Origin: an uncultured Oscillospiraceae bacterium
GTDB taxonomy: Bacteria; Bacillota; Clostridia; Oscillospirales; Acutalibacteraceae
Reading direction: 5' to 3'
DNA length: 64,000 nt
Assembly: GCA_905192745.1 (NCBI GenBank)
Contig: CAJJLZ010000012.1
Coordinates: forward strand, 8,787-72,786
Positions within the stretch are counted from its first letter, which is position 1, and each line of letters begins with the position of its first letter. A program made the position numbers and the translations under genes. The notes under the pieces are model-generated. The model did not search any database, was not told the origin of the DNA, and saw only the letters and a list, made by a program, of their open reading frames with translations. Below, piece after piece: positions 49,233 through 57,594 of this stretch.

Positions 49233-51872
49233 TTACTCCGCGAAGCTCTCGCCGTAGAAGCTGCGGAGATACAGCTCTTTGATCTCCTTCATCAGCGGAT
49301 AGCGCGGGTTGGCGCCGGTGCACTGATCGTTGAAGGCCTGTTCCACCATGTCGTCCAGAGTGTCGAGGAAGTGCTTCTCGTCGATCCCGTAAGCCTGAAT
49401 GGACTCCTTCACGCCGACCTTCTTCTTCAGATCCTCAATCCCGGCGAGCAGCTTCTCAAAGCACTCCTGATCGTTCTTGCCGGTGAAGCCGCAGTACCGC
49501 GCGCATTCGGCATAGCGGGCCAGAGTGTGCGGATACTCGTACTGCGGGAAGGTGCCCATCTTGGTCGGGGTCTCGGAGGAATTGTACCGCATGACGTTGG
49601 TCAGGATGACCGCGTTGGCGATACCGTGCGGCAGGTGGTGGAACGCGCCCAGCTTGTGAGCCATCGAGTGGTTCAGGCCCAGAAAGGCGTTGGCAAAGGC
49701 CATACCGGCCATGCAGGCGGCGTCGGCCATCTTCTGGCGGGCCTTCGGATCCTTCGCGCCGTTTTCATAGGCCGAGGGCAGGTAATCGAACACATTCTTC
49801 ATCGCTTTGAGCGCCAGACCGTCGGTGTAATCGCTGGCCATGACCGACACATACGCTTCCAGCGCGTGGGTCAGCACATCCACGCCGGACGCGCTGGTCA
49901 GGCCCTTCGGCTGATTCATCATGTTGTCGGTGTCCACAATCGCCATGTTCGGCAGAAGCTGGTAGTCGGCGAGCGGGTATTTCACGCCGCAGGTCTCATC
50001 GGTGATGATGGCGAAGGGGGTGACCTCCGAACCGGTGCCGGAAGAGGTCGGGATAGCGATGAAATAGGCTTTCTGGCCCATCGTCGGGTATTCATACACT
50101 CTCTTGCGGATATCCATGAAGTCCATGGCCATATCTTCGAAGTTCGCGTCCGGATGCTCGTACAGCACCCACATGATCTTGCCGGCGTCCATCGCGGAAC
50201 CGCCGCCCAGCGCGATGATTACGTCCGGTTCGAACGCGCGCATTGCCGCGGCGCCCTGTCTGGCACAGCCCAGCGTCGGGTCGGGAGCGACTTCGTAGAA
50301 GCAGGTATGCTGGATGCCCATTTCGTCAAGCTTCGCCTCGATCGGGGCGACATAGCCGTTTTTGTACAGGAAGGAGTCGGTGACGATGAACGCCTTTTTC
50401 TTATGCATGACGTCCTTCAGCTCGGCCAGAGCGACCGGCATGCAGCCCTTCTTGAAGTAGACCTTTTCCGGAGCGCGGAACCACAGCATATTCTCTCTCC
50501 TCTCGGCGACCGTCTTGATATTGATCAGATGCTTTACGCCGACGTTCTCGGAAACCGAGTTGCCGCCCCAGGAGCCGCAGCCCAGCGTCAGGGAGGGGGA
50601 CAGGCGGAAATTATACAGGTCGCCGATGCCGCCCTGGGAGGACGGGGTGTTAATCAGGATACGGCAGGTCTTCATGGTTTCGCCGAATTTCGCGATTTTC
50701 TCCTGACCGACGCCGGTGTCCACATACAGGGAGGAGGTGTGGCCGTAGCCGCCGTCCGCGATCAGACGCTCCGCCTTCGCCACCGCGTCGTCAAAATCCT
50801 TCGCGCGGTACATGGCGAGCACGGGGGAGAGCTTTTCGTGAGCGAATTCTTCCTCCAGCTCCACGCTCTCGACTTCACCGATCAGGATCTTCGTTTTTTC
50901 CGGCACGTCCACGCCGGCGAGGGCGGCAATGGTGTGGGCGGACTGGCCGACGATCTTGGCGTTCAGCGCGCCGTTGATCAGGATGGTCTTGCGGACTTTT
51001 TCCGTTTCGTCCGGCTTCAGGATGTAGCAGCCGCGGTCGAGAAATTCTTTCTTTGCCTTATTGTAGATCTTATCCAGCAGAATCACCGACTGCTCGGAAG
51101 CGCAGATCATACCGTTGTCGAAGGTCTTGGAATGGATGATGGAGTTGACCGCCATCACCACGTCGGCGGTGTCGTCGATGATCGCCGGGGTATTGCCGGC
51201 GCCCACGCCCAGAGCGGGCTTGCCGGAAGAATAGGCCGCCTTCACCATGCCGGGGCCGCCGGTGGCGAGGATGATGTCTGCATCCCGCATCAGCTCATTG
51301 GTCATTTCCAGCGAAGGAACGTCGATCCAGCCGATAATGCCCTTCGGAGCGCCGGCGGCGACCGCCGCGTCCAGCACGACCTTCGCCGCGGCGATGGTGC
51401 ATTTCTTCGCGCGGGGATGGGGGCTGATGATGATGCCGTTACGGGTTTTCAGAGAAATCAGGGTTTTGAAAATCGCGGTGGAGGTCGGGTTGGTAGTGGG
51501 GATGACCGCGGCGACCACGCCGATCGGTTCCGCGACCTTCTTGATTCCGAAGGCGGCGTCCTCTTCGATCACGCCGCAGGTCTTGGTGTGCTTGTAAGCA
51601 TTATAAATATATTCCGCCGCATAGTGGTTCTTGATTACTTTGTCTTCCACCACGCCCATGCCGGTTTCCTCCACCGCCATTTTGGCCAGCGGGATACGCA
51701 GCTTGTTGGCGGCCATGGAGGCAGCGCGGAAGATCTCGTCCACCTGCTCCTGCGTGTAGGTCGCGAAGATTTGCTGGGCGGCGCGCACCTCTTTGATTTT
51801 CGCCGTCAGCGCGTCGAGATTGTCGACGATACCGGTCTCAACCGGGGCGGCCTGTTCTTTCTTCGTTGCCAT
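49233..51872 (-). CDS. adhE: Bifunctional aldehyde/alcohol dehydrogenase AdhE
   Basis: 879 residues. The N-terminal CoA-acylating aldehyde dehydrogenase (about 1-440) has Cys in FDNGMICASEQSV and IPTTNPTSTAIFK. The C-terminal iron-type alcohol dehydrogenase (about 455-879) has GGGSAMDAGKIMW, ITDETCGVKYPL and metal ligands in MAHKLGAFHHLPHGIANAVI. It reduces acetyl-CoA to ethanol with 2 NADH and forms spirosomes. The ATG at 51872 (AGGAGG at 9 bases) was preferred over one two codons earlier. Single-gene unit with a Rex-type site at the promoter. Confidence 0.98.
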   Translation of the reverse strand: MATKKEQAAPVETGIVDNLDALTAKIKEVRAAQQIFATYTQEQVDEIFRAASMAANKLRIPLAKMAVEETGMGVVEDKVIKNHYAAEYIYNAYKHTKTCGVIEEDAAFGIKKVAEPIGVVAAVIPTTNPTSTAIFKTLISLKTRNGIIISPHPRAKKCTIAAAKVVLDAAVAAGAPKGIIGWIDVPSLEMTNELMRDADIILATGGPGMVKAAYSSGKPALGVGAGNTPAIIDDTADVVMAVNSIIHSKTFDNGMICASEQSVILLDKIYNKAKKEFLDRGCYILKPDETEKVRKTILINGALNAKIVGQSAHTIAALAGVDVPEKTKILIGEVESVELEEEFAHEKLSPVLAMYRAKDFDDAVAKAERLIADGGYGHTSSLYVDTGVGQEKIAKFGETMKTCRILINTPSSQGGIGDLYNFRLSPSLTLGCGSWGGNSVSENVGVKHLINIKTVAERRENMLWFRAPEKVYFKKGCMPVALAELKDVMHKKKAFIVTDSFLYKNGYVAPIEAKLDEMGIQHTCFYEVAPDPTLGCARQGAAAMRAFEPDVIIALGGGSAMDAGKIMWVLYEHPDANFEDMAMDFMDIRKRVYEYPTMGQKAYFIAIPTSSGTGSEVTPFAIITDETCGVKYPLADYQLLPNMAIVDTDNMMNQPKGLTSASGVDVLTHALEAYVSVMASDYTDGLALKAMKNVFDYLPSAYENGAKDPKARQKMADAACMAGMAFANAFLGLNHSMAHKLGAFHHLPHGIANAVILTNVMRYNSSETPTKMGTFPQYEYPHTLARYAECARYCGFTGKNDQECFEKLLAGIEDLKKKVGVKESIQAYGIDEKHFLDTLDDMVEQAFNDQCTGANPRYPLMKEIKELYLRSFYGESFAE

Positions 51873-51927
51873 TTCCATTTTCCTCCTGTTTCTCATGATC
51901 TATCGATGTTTTCAGGGTGAAGACTTC

Positions 51928-51953
51928 GAACTTGTTATTTTTTTAACAAGTTC
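51928..51953 (-). promoter_or_regulatory. Rex-type operator of adhE
   Basis: GAACTTGTTA and TAACAAGTTC flank a 6-base T run. The core TTGTTA-N6-TAACAA matches the clostridial Rex consensus (TTGTTAANNNNTTAACAA, from memory). It abuts the -10 on the downstream side, ideal for repression when NADH is low. A weaker Rex-like sequence (TTATG...CATAA) lies near 52024-52042. Confidence 0.75.
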
Positions 51954-51983
51954 ATTATAGCAAATTTCGACCCAAAAGCGCAA
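51954..51983 (-). promoter_or_regulatory. Sigma-A promoter of adhE
   Basis: On the minus strand TTGCGC, an 18-base spacer and TATAAT, followed directly by the Rex-type palindrome. Confidence 0.65.
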
Positions 51984-52137
51984 CCCTTATTGTACGACAA
52001 CGTTTTGAAAAATTGAGTTCCTTTTATGGTGATATTTCATAAAAAGGGGCGAAAAAGAACCGAATAAGGCTTCGGTCATTCGAAGGGAAGAGAAAAGTCC
52101 GGAAAAATCCGGAAAAGCAGAACGGAAGGAATTCACC

Positions 52138-52572
52138 TTACAGTATATAGGTTACAAAGGATCCGGGGATCGTTCCATCCGGCATTTTTACGGGGGATAT
52201 ACCGAATCGGCATTTCAGCCACAGCCGATGAGAGGGAAGGTTGTGAATATCACAATACGCACGCACCTGATAGCTTCCGCTGCTTTTTGCCAGACGGATA
52301 CATTGGCCGACGATGGCGCTGCCAATTCCTTTTTTCCGGTTGGCCGGGGCAAACACCTCGATGGCTCCAATAAAATCCTCCGTTTTTTCAACGGGGGCCG
52401 GGATTTCTCTTCGGAACACAAAGGCAAAGCCCAGAATTTCCTGAGGATCGGTCGGTTCTGCGGCAACCACCAGATAACTTTGGTCTCCGATTTCGCCGAT
52501 TACCTGACTGGTATACGGGTAGGCTTTTAACAATCGGTTCCGATCCTGTTCTGTACCCATCCGAATTTCCAT
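52138..52572 (-). CDS. GNAT-family N-acetyltransferase
   Basis: 144 residues: MEIRMGTEQDRNRLLKAYPYTSQVIG...SYLVVAAEPTDPQEILGFAFVFRREIP and the acetyl-CoA-binding motif APANRKKGIGSAIVGQCIRLAKSSG (Q/RxxGxG/A type), then AYCDIHNLPSHRLWLKCRFG. Substrate unknown. The start is uncertain: the ATG at 52572 fits the family N-terminus but has a weak GGGGCGGA site. It lies downstream of the kinase gene on the same strand but behind a strong terminator, so it is probably a separate unit. Confidence 0.85.
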   Translation of the reverse strand: MEIRMGTEQDRNRLLKAYPYTSQVIGEIGDQSYLVVAAEPTDPQEILGFAFVFRREIPAPVEKTEDFIGAIEVFAPANRKKGIGSAIVGQCIRLAKSSGSYQVRAYCDIHNLPSHRLWLKCRFGISPVKMPDGTIPGSFVTYIL

Positions 52573-52678
52573 AAAGGTCCGCCCCACTTTCTTATTCTCC
52601 CGGTGAAAACCGATACTTCCCCCTGTCCCTCTGGGGAAGGTATCCGTCATAAAATTGCCCGCCGTTCGCTCTCCGTAC

Positions 52679-52710
52679 AAAAAACCTCCGCGCACGGCCG
52701 TGCGCGGAGG
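52679..52710 (-). terminator. Terminator of the APH-like kinase gene
   Basis: CCTCCGCGCAC-GGCC-GTGCGCGGAGG, a perfect stem, followed on the minus strand by TTTTTT. Confidence 0.88.
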
Positions 52711-52741
52711 CAGGTGGTTCAGAAGGGGGAGGGCGGACCGC

Positions 52742-53488
52742 TTATTCGTAGGCGACCACGTCGATCCACTTCATCAGGAATTCGGTTTCCGCCGCGTTCC
52801 CTTCGGTCAGGTGGGCGGCGGCCACGATGGGCAGCCATTCCTGCACATATTTTTTGGAAGTATTGGTCTTCTGGCAGAAAGCGTTCAGATACATCTCCGC
52901 CGCCTTCGGATCCTTCAGGGAAAGGAGGAGATAGGTACGGGCGACGTCGGCGCTGGCGTTGCCCTGACGGGCGGCGACCCAGTCCACAATGTAGGTTCCC
53001 TTGTCATTCAGGATGATGTTGGCCGGGACGAAATTGCCGTGGCACAGCTTGGTGTGTTTCGGCATACTCTCCAGCCGGGTGAGCAGTTCATACTTCACCA
53101 CGTCGCTCAGCATGTCCAGACCGTTGATCTGACGGGCCAGCTTATCCTTCAGTTTGCTCAGCTTGGGGGTGACCTTGGAGTGAACGGTAAGCTGCAGATC
53201 CACCATATCGTTGATGTACTTTTCCATGTTGGCGGGATCGGCCTGCATGACCTCCTCCAGCGTTTTGCCCTCGATCAGGTCCATGGTGATGGCCCAGCGG
53301 CCGTCGATGACCGAAACCTCATGGATGATCGGCACATTGAGGCCGGTATCCTCAACACGGGCGTGGGTCAGCGCCTCATACAGCGCGTTGGTCTTGGGAC
53401 GGTTCACCTTAAACAGCTTGACCGCCATGTCGCCGCACTTGTAAACGTCGACCGTGTCGCTCGAGGCAATTAGTTCTTTGAATTCCAT
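52742..53488 (-). CDS. APH/choline-kinase-like phosphotransferase
   Basis: 248 residues: an N-lobe with weak glycine loop (SSDTVDVYKCGDMAVKLFKVNRPKTNALYEALTHARVE), AITMDLIEGKTLEEVM, a catalytic loop LCHGNFVPANIILNDKGTYIVDWVAARQGNASADVARTYLLL. The normal HGD is HGN and the metal Asp in VDWV is kept. It resembles TIGR02172-type or aminoglycoside kinase-like proteins found in clostridia; substrate unknown. The HGN in place of HGD may lower or alter activity. Ribosome site AAAGGAG; own promoter and terminator. Confidence 0.85.
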   Translation of the reverse strand: MEFKELIASSDTVDVYKCGDMAVKLFKVNRPKTNALYEALTHARVEDTGLNVPIIHEVSVIDGRWAITMDLIEGKTLEEVMQADPANMEKYINDMVDLQLTVHSKVTPKLSKLKDKLARQINGLDMLSDVVKYELLTRLESMPKHTKLCHGNFVPANIILNDKGTYIVDWVAARQGNASADVARTYLLLSLKDPKAAEMYLNAFCQKTNTSKKYVQEWLPIVAAAHLTEGNAAETEFLMKWIDVVAYE

Positions 53489-53582
53489 TGTTCAGGACTC
53501 CTTTCAAAATCCGCAGGAAAAACGCCTTGGAAAGGGTTTCCTTACGGGAATAATCCGGGGAATATTTTGTTTATCTGTTTGT

Positions 53583-53610
53583 ATTATACAACTTTCTATG
53601 AAATTGTAAA
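53583..53610 (-). promoter_or_regulatory. Predicted promoter of the APH-like kinase gene
   Basis: On the minus strand TTTACA, a 16-base spacer and TATAAT, about 95 bases before the start. The rest of 53611-53769 is AT-rich with nothing recognised. Confidence 0.55.
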
Positions 53611-53769
53611 GATGTTTTTTGTAGATACTATAAGGTTTTCTTTGCTTTTTACCTGATAAGCGGCTTTGTCCGAATCTCCGCGAGAAGTGGGAAAATGCAG
53701 AATTTGACGGCTGGAAAGGGAAAAAATGCATATTTCGTAAACCACAGGAAAAGGAACTGTGGGAAAAGC

Positions 53770-53798
53770 TTGATTTTTTGCGGCTTCGATGATAGTAT
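53770..53798 (+). promoter_or_regulatory. Predicted promoter of nfnAB
   Basis: TTGATT, a 17-base spacer and TAGTAT; a moderate match, placing the start of transcription just before the 20-bp palindrome. Confidence 0.45.
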
Positions 53799-53814
53799 TA
53801 TTGGGATGCGGTAC

Positions 53815-53834
53815 AGGCGTCATGCATGACGCCT
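53815..53834. promoter_or_regulatory. Perfect 20-bp palindrome upstream of nfnAB
   Basis: AGGCGTCATGCATGACGCCT, fully self-complementary and without a loop, 69 bases before nfnA. This looks like a dimer-binding operator rather than an RNA hairpin. Regulator unknown. Confidence 0.7.
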
Positions 53835-53902
53835 CCCTTCCGTCCTTCACACTCCGCCTACACGCTAAGATATGTTAAGATAAGAAAAAGGAGAATTCGG
53901 TC

Positions 53903-54730
53903 ATGTATACCATTGTACATAAACGGACGCTGAATCCGTCGGTTACGCTGATGGAGATCGAGGCGCCGCTGGTGGCGAAAAAGGCCCGTGCCGGCCAGTT
54001 TATTATTCTGCGGGTGAACGAGACGGGAGAGCGTGTTCCGCTTACTATCGCCGATCATGACGCGGAAAAGGGCACCGTCACCATCATCTTCCAGAAGGTG
54101 GGCGGCACGACGTATCTTCTCGATACCCTGAACGAAGGGGACACGCTGCTCGATTTCGTCGGTCCGCTCGGCCGGGCGACTGAAACCGGGGGGTATCGCC
54201 GGGTGGCGGTGGTCGGCGGCGGCGTGGGCTGTGCGATCGCGTATCCCGAGGCCAAGGCTCTGCACGCCGCCGGTGCGGAGGTTGATATGATCGCCGGCTT
54301 CCGGAACAAAGAGATTGTTATGCTGGAAGAGGAAATGGGCGCAGTCAGCGACCGTCTGTTTGTGATGACCGACGACGGCTCCAACGGCAGCAAAGGCTTT
54401 GTTACCGTGAAGCTGAAGGAGCTGCTGGACGGCGGCGCGCAGTATGATCTCGTGATCGCCATCGGTCCTCTGCCGATGATGCGGGCGGTGGCAAACCTGA
54501 CCAGAGACTATGGCGTGAAAACCATTGTCAGCATGAACCCGATCATGATCGACGGCACCGGCATGTGCGGCGGCTGCCGTCTCACGGTGGGGGGAGAAGT
54601 GAAATTTGCCTGTGTAGACGGTCCGGAGTTCGACGCCCACCAGATTGACTGGGACGGCGCGATGAAACGGCTCGGCCAATATAAAGAGGAAGAGCACGAC
54701 TGCAATCTGATGAAACAGCTCGGCAAGTAA
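53903..54730 (+). CDS. nfnA: NADH-dependent reduced ferredoxin:NADP oxidoreductase subunit A
   Basis: 275 residues of the PyrK/ferredoxin reductase type: FAD-binding ARAGQFIILRVNETGERVPLTIAD, NAD-binding VAVVGGGVGCAIAYPEAKAL, and a C-terminal [2Fe-2S] motif DGTGMCGGCRLTVGGEVKFACVDGPEFDAHQIDW. With NfnB it bifurcates electrons between NADPH, NAD+ and ferredoxin. Alone such genes are often annotated sulfide dehydrogenase subunit beta. Immediately followed by nfnB with 77 bases between. Ribosome site AAGGAG. Confidence 0.93.
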   Translation: MYTIVHKRTLNPSVTLMEIEAPLVAKKARAGQFIILRVNETGERVPLTIADHDAEKGTVTIIFQKVGGTTYLLDTLNEGDTLLDFVGPLGRATETGGYRRVAVVGGGVGCAIAYPEAKALHAAGAEVDMIAGFRNKEIVMLEEEMGAVSDRLFVMTDDGSNGSKGFVTVKLKELLDGGAQYDLVIAIGPLPMMRAVANLTRDYGVKTIVSMNPIMIDGTGMCGGCRLTVGGEVKFACVDGPEFDAHQIDWDGAMKRLGQYKEEEHDCNLMKQLGK

Positions 54731-54807
54731 AACGCGGGGCTTGCTCCGCAAACCGGCTTTTCGGGGGCTCTCCTCCGTTTTCTGTAAGAAAGGAATGGAC
54801 AAACGCC

Positions 54808-56202
54808 ATGCCAGTCAATAAACAAATGGAAAAAACGCCGATGCCCGAGCAGAACCCCCGGGTACGCGCCGCCAATTTCGACGAGGTGGCGACCGGCTAT
54901 ACGGCCGAGATGGCCCTGAACGAGGCGCAGCGGTGCCTGCATTGCAAAAACCGCCCCTGTGTATCCGGCTGTCCGGTCAACGTGCAGATTCCGGACTTCA
55001 TTGCCCGGATTGCGCAGGGAGATTTCGAAGGAGCGTACCAGACCATCCGCGCCACCAATTCCCTGCCGGCCGTTTGCGGACGCGTCTGTCCTCAGGAAAG
55101 CCAGTGCGAATCCAAGTGCGTGCGGGGCATCAAAGGGGAACCGGTCGCGATCGGACGGCTGGAACGCTTTGCGGCTGACGCCCATATGCAGGGCGAGACC
55201 GAGTGTGCGGTGAAACCGCAGCCAAACGGCCATAAGGTCGCGGTAGTAGGCTCCGGCCCCGCCGGCCTGACCTGCGCGGGGGATCTCGCCCGGCTGGGCT
55301 ATGCGGTGACGGTGTTTGAGGCGTTCCATACCGCCGGCGGCGTGCTGATGTACGGCATTCCGGAGTTCCGTCTGCCCAAGGCGATCGTCCAGCGGGAAAT
55401 TGAAACCCTGCGGGAGATCGGCGTGGATATCGAAACCAATATGGTAATCGGCAAGGTGCTGTCGGTGGACGAACTGTTTGAGCAGGGCTTTGAGGCGGTC
55501 TTTATCGGCTCCGGCGCGGGGTTGCCCAGCTTTCTGGGGATTCCGGGGGAGGATCTGCTCGGGGTGCTGTCCGCCAATGAATTCCTGACCCGTATCAATC
55601 TGATGAAGGCCTATAAAGAGGAGTACGACACCCCCATCAAACGGGCAAGGCGGGTGGCGGTGGTCGGCGGCGGCAACGTCGCCATGGATGCGGCCCGCTG
55701 CGCCAAACGGCTGGGCGCCGAGAAGGTGACCATTGTTTACCGTCGGGGCGAAAGCGAGATGCCGGCCCGGCTGGAGGAAATCCATCACGCCAAGGAGGAA
55801 GGGGTGGAGTTCCGCTTCCTGACCGCGCCGGTCCGCGTTCTGGGGGATGAGGAGGGCCGCGTGACCGCGCTGGAGTGCGTGAATATGGAACTCGGGGAAC
55901 CGGATGCGTCCGGCCGCCGCCGCCCGGTGGAGGTGCCGGAAAGCAACCATGCGCTGGAGGCCGATATGGTGATCGCGGCGATCGGCAACACGCCTAATCC
56001 GCTGATCCGCGCCACGACGGCGGGGTTGGAGGCCAACCGCCGCGGCTGTCTGGTGGTAGACGAGGAAACCATGCGTACTACCCGGGAAGGGGTATACGCC
56101 GGGGGCGATATTGTAACCGGCGCGGCCACCGTCATTCTGGCGATGGGCGCCGGCAAGCACGCCGCCCGTTCTATTCATGAATATATTCAGGAAAAAGGCT
56201 GA
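54808..56202 (+). CDS. nfnB: NADH-dependent reduced ferredoxin:NADP oxidoreductase subunit B (GltD-like)
   Basis: 464 residues, GltD/glutamate-synthase small-subunit family. N-terminal Fe-S region CLHCKNRPCVSGCPVNVQIPDF and CGRVCPQESQCESKCVRG, first FAD Rossmann VAVVGSGPAGLTCAGDLARLGY, second nucleotide site VAVVGGGNVAMDAARCAKRLGA and C-terminal GVYAGGDIVTGAATVILAMGAG. No glutamate synthase large subunit is near, and nfnA precedes it, so NfnB is the better call than GltD. Ribosome site AGAAAGGA. Confidence 0.93.
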   Translation: MPVNKQMEKTPMPEQNPRVRAANFDEVATGYTAEMALNEAQRCLHCKNRPCVSGCPVNVQIPDFIARIAQGDFEGAYQTIRATNSLPAVCGRVCPQESQCESKCVRGIKGEPVAIGRLERFAADAHMQGETECAVKPQPNGHKVAVVGSGPAGLTCAGDLARLGYAVTVFEAFHTAGGVLMYGIPEFRLPKAIVQREIETLREIGVDIETNMVIGKVLSVDELFEQGFEAVFIGSGAGLPSFLGIPGEDLLGVLSANEFLTRINLMKAYKEEYDTPIKRARRVAVVGGGNVAMDAARCAKRLGAEKVTIVYRRGESEMPARLEEIHHAKEEGVEFRFLTAPVRVLGDEEGRVTALECVNMELGEPDASGRRRPVEVPESNHALEADMVIAAIGNTPNPLIRATTAGLEANRRGCLVVDEETMRTTREGVYAGGDIVTGAATVILAMGAGKHAARSIHEYIQEKG

Positions 56203-56226
56203 TCCGGACAAAAATGGGAGGTCCGA

Positions 56227-56262
56227 ACGCGCCGGCCGACAGGAGACCGGCGCGTTTTTTTG
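56227..56262 (+). terminator. Terminator of nfnAB
   Basis: ACGCGCCGG and CCGGCGCGT around an 11-base loop, followed by TTTTTT. Confidence 0.88.
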
Positions 56263-56386
56263 TGGAAAAACCAGAATTTAACAGCTCTTTTTGCACGAAA
56301 AAATGGGGTTTATAAGAAAAACAGAATTTTTTCCTCGTATATCGCCCGTTTTTTTGCAACTTTCATAATTTTCTGTGTTCGGGGGG

Positions 56387-56415
56387 TTGACATTTCCTTT
56401 GGAATCCGCTACAAT
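56387..56415 (+). promoter_or_regulatory. Sigma-A promoter of sigH
   Basis: TTGACA, a 17-base spacer and TACAAT: near consensus. The leader then has three tandem 9-mers (56422-56448). Confidence 0.8.
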
Positions 56416-56421
56416 AGGTCT

Positions 56422-56448
56422 CGTTGACGTCGTTAATGTCGTTAATGG
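56422..56448. repeat. Three 9-bp tandem repeats in the sigH leader
   Basis: CGTTGACGT, CGTTAATGT and CGTTAATGG in direct succession just after the predicted transcription start. Possibly an operator array. Confidence 0.6.
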
Positions 56449-56487
56449 AAAAAGTAATGGGGCTGTCGGCGGTTGAGGTGGTTTTCT

Positions 56488-57123
56488 GTGGCGATGCCCA
56501 GGTATGCCGGGGAGACCCGGAATGTCCGAGATGAGGAAGTTGCAGAAACCATGACCGATGAGGAATTGGCGATTCGCGCCCGTCAGGGGTGCGAGGAGGC
56601 TTTTTCCCTGCTGGTTCAGCGGTATGCCTCTCTGGTCAAGCGGCAAACGGCCGCCTTCCGCGGCGCGGAAGTAGAGGCCGAGGATCTGGCACAGGAAGGG
56701 CTGATGGGTCTGCTTTCCGCCGTGCGGACGTATGATCCGGACGCGGAAGCGTCCTTCCATACCTATGCCGGCGTCTGTGTACGCCGCCGGATGTTGTCGG
56801 CTGTCAAGCGGTCGGGGGCGGCGAAGGTAATCCCTTCTTCCGAACTTGTCCGGATGGACGACGGGGAGGACGAAGCGTTGCCTCTGGCGGGCGGCGGTCT
56901 TGATCCCGCGCAGTTTCTGGTGCAGAAGGAAGGCGTATCCCTTCTTTATGACCGGCTGCGAAGCCTCCTTTCCGAGAAGGAATACGAAGTGCTGATGCTG
57001 TATGTGGCCGCCTACTCCTATCAAGAGATCGCCGGCCGGCTGGGCATGAGCGCCAAGGCGGTGGATAACGCCCTTCAGCGGGCGCGCCGCAAGCTCTGTT
57101 CCGAAACTCTGTCCGGCGGATAA
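56488..57123 (+). CDS. sigH: SigH-like RNA polymerase sigma factor
   Basis: About 211 residues: region 2 AIRARQGCEEAFSLLVQRYASLVKRQTAAFRGAEVEAEDLAQEGLMGLLSAVRTYDPDAEASFHTYAGVCVRRRMLSAVKRS and region 4 LLSEKEYEVLMLYVAAYSYQEIAGRLGMSAKAVDNALQRARRKL. The order and the linker fit sporulation SigH. It drives early stationary-phase and sporulation genes. The GTG at 56488 has GAGGTGG at 6 bases; ATGs at 56494 and 56551 are alternatives. Strong housekeeping promoter upstream. Confidence 0.85.
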   Translation: MAMPRYAGETRNVRDEEVAETMTDEELAIRARQGCEEAFSLLVQRYASLVKRQTAAFRGAEVEAEDLAQEGLMGLLSAVRTYDPDAEASFHTYAGVCVRRRMLSAVKRSGAAKVIPSSELVRMDDGEDEALPLAGGGLDPAQFLVQKEGVSLLYDRLRSLLSEKEYEVLMLYVAAYSYQEIAGRLGMSAKAVDNALQRARRKLCSETLSGG

Positions 57124-57177
57124 AGGCCGGCAAAATATCTTTTGTCCCAAAGCGGGGAAACCCGCTGTGGAATATAT

Positions 57178-57240
57178 GCCCGGGTAGCTTAATGAGAGCG
57201 TTGGTTTTTCAAAGGTGTCGGTCCAAATCCGTCGCAGGGC
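57178..57240 (+). tRNA. Degenerate, truncated tRNA-like sequence
   Basis: 63 bases that can be read as tRNA parts: acceptor GCCCGGG / GCAGGGC (5 of 7 pairs), D arm GCTT...GAGC with a 5-base loop, an anticodon-like 5' half TTGGT-TTTTCAA (would read TTC, Glu) and a T arm GTCGG-TCCAAAT-CCGTC (4 of 5 pairs). The 3' half of the anticodon stem and variable loop are missing (about 6 bases). No CCA. More likely a tRNA remnant or mimic than a working tRNA. Confidence 0.35.
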
Positions 57241-57271
57241 AAAATTTTATTTTTTAAGCGAGGTAACATCA

Positions 57272-57550
57272 ATGTACGAAGACAAGACTCTGGTCTGCAA
57301 AGAGTGCGGCGCGGAATTCGTTTTCACCGCCGGTGAGCAGGAGTTCTACGCGGAAAAGGGCTTTGTGAACGAGCCCCAGCGCTGCAAAGCCTGCCGTGAC
57401 GCCCGTAAAGCTTCTTCTAAGCCGGACCGCGAGATGCACACCGCGATCTGCGCCAACTGCGGCAAAGAAGCGAAGGTTCCCTTTAAGCCCCGCGAGGACC
57501 GCCCGGTTTATTGCAGCGAATGCTTTGCTTCCATGAGAGGCGAGAACTAA
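57272..57550 (+). CDS. Zinc-ribbon protein with two Cys4 units
   Basis: 92 residues. First unit CKECG ... CKACRD (residues ~8-40, with the AEFVFTAGEQEFYAEKGFVNEPQRC pattern of the zf-trcl zinc-ribbon family), second unit CANCGK ... CSECFA (about 60-88). No membrane helix. Such proteins are small, abundant and uncharacterised in clostridia; nucleic-acid or protein binding is possible. The ATG at 57272 has GAGGT at about 7 bases. Confidence 0.9.
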   Translation: MYEDKTLVCKECGAEFVFTAGEQEFYAEKGFVNEPQRCKACRDARKASSKPDREMHTAICANCGKEAKVPFKPREDRPVYCSECFASMRGEN

Positions 57551-57594
57551 TCCCATACAGGGGATGGGTTTTCACCCGCACATCGGAATGATGA

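Noticed and set aside
49194..51920. Long plus-strand open frame opposite adhE
   Set aside because: Antisense shadow of AdhE, His/Arg/Gly-rich and without recognisable domains.
53504..53850. Short minus-strand open frames upstream of the APH-like kinase
   Set aside because: They lie in AT-rich promoter DNA, lack ribosome sites and show no conserved features.
54808..56202. Glutamate synthase small subunit (gltD)
   Set aside because: No gltB is present, and the preceding gene is the NfnA-type partner, so NfnB is the better reading.
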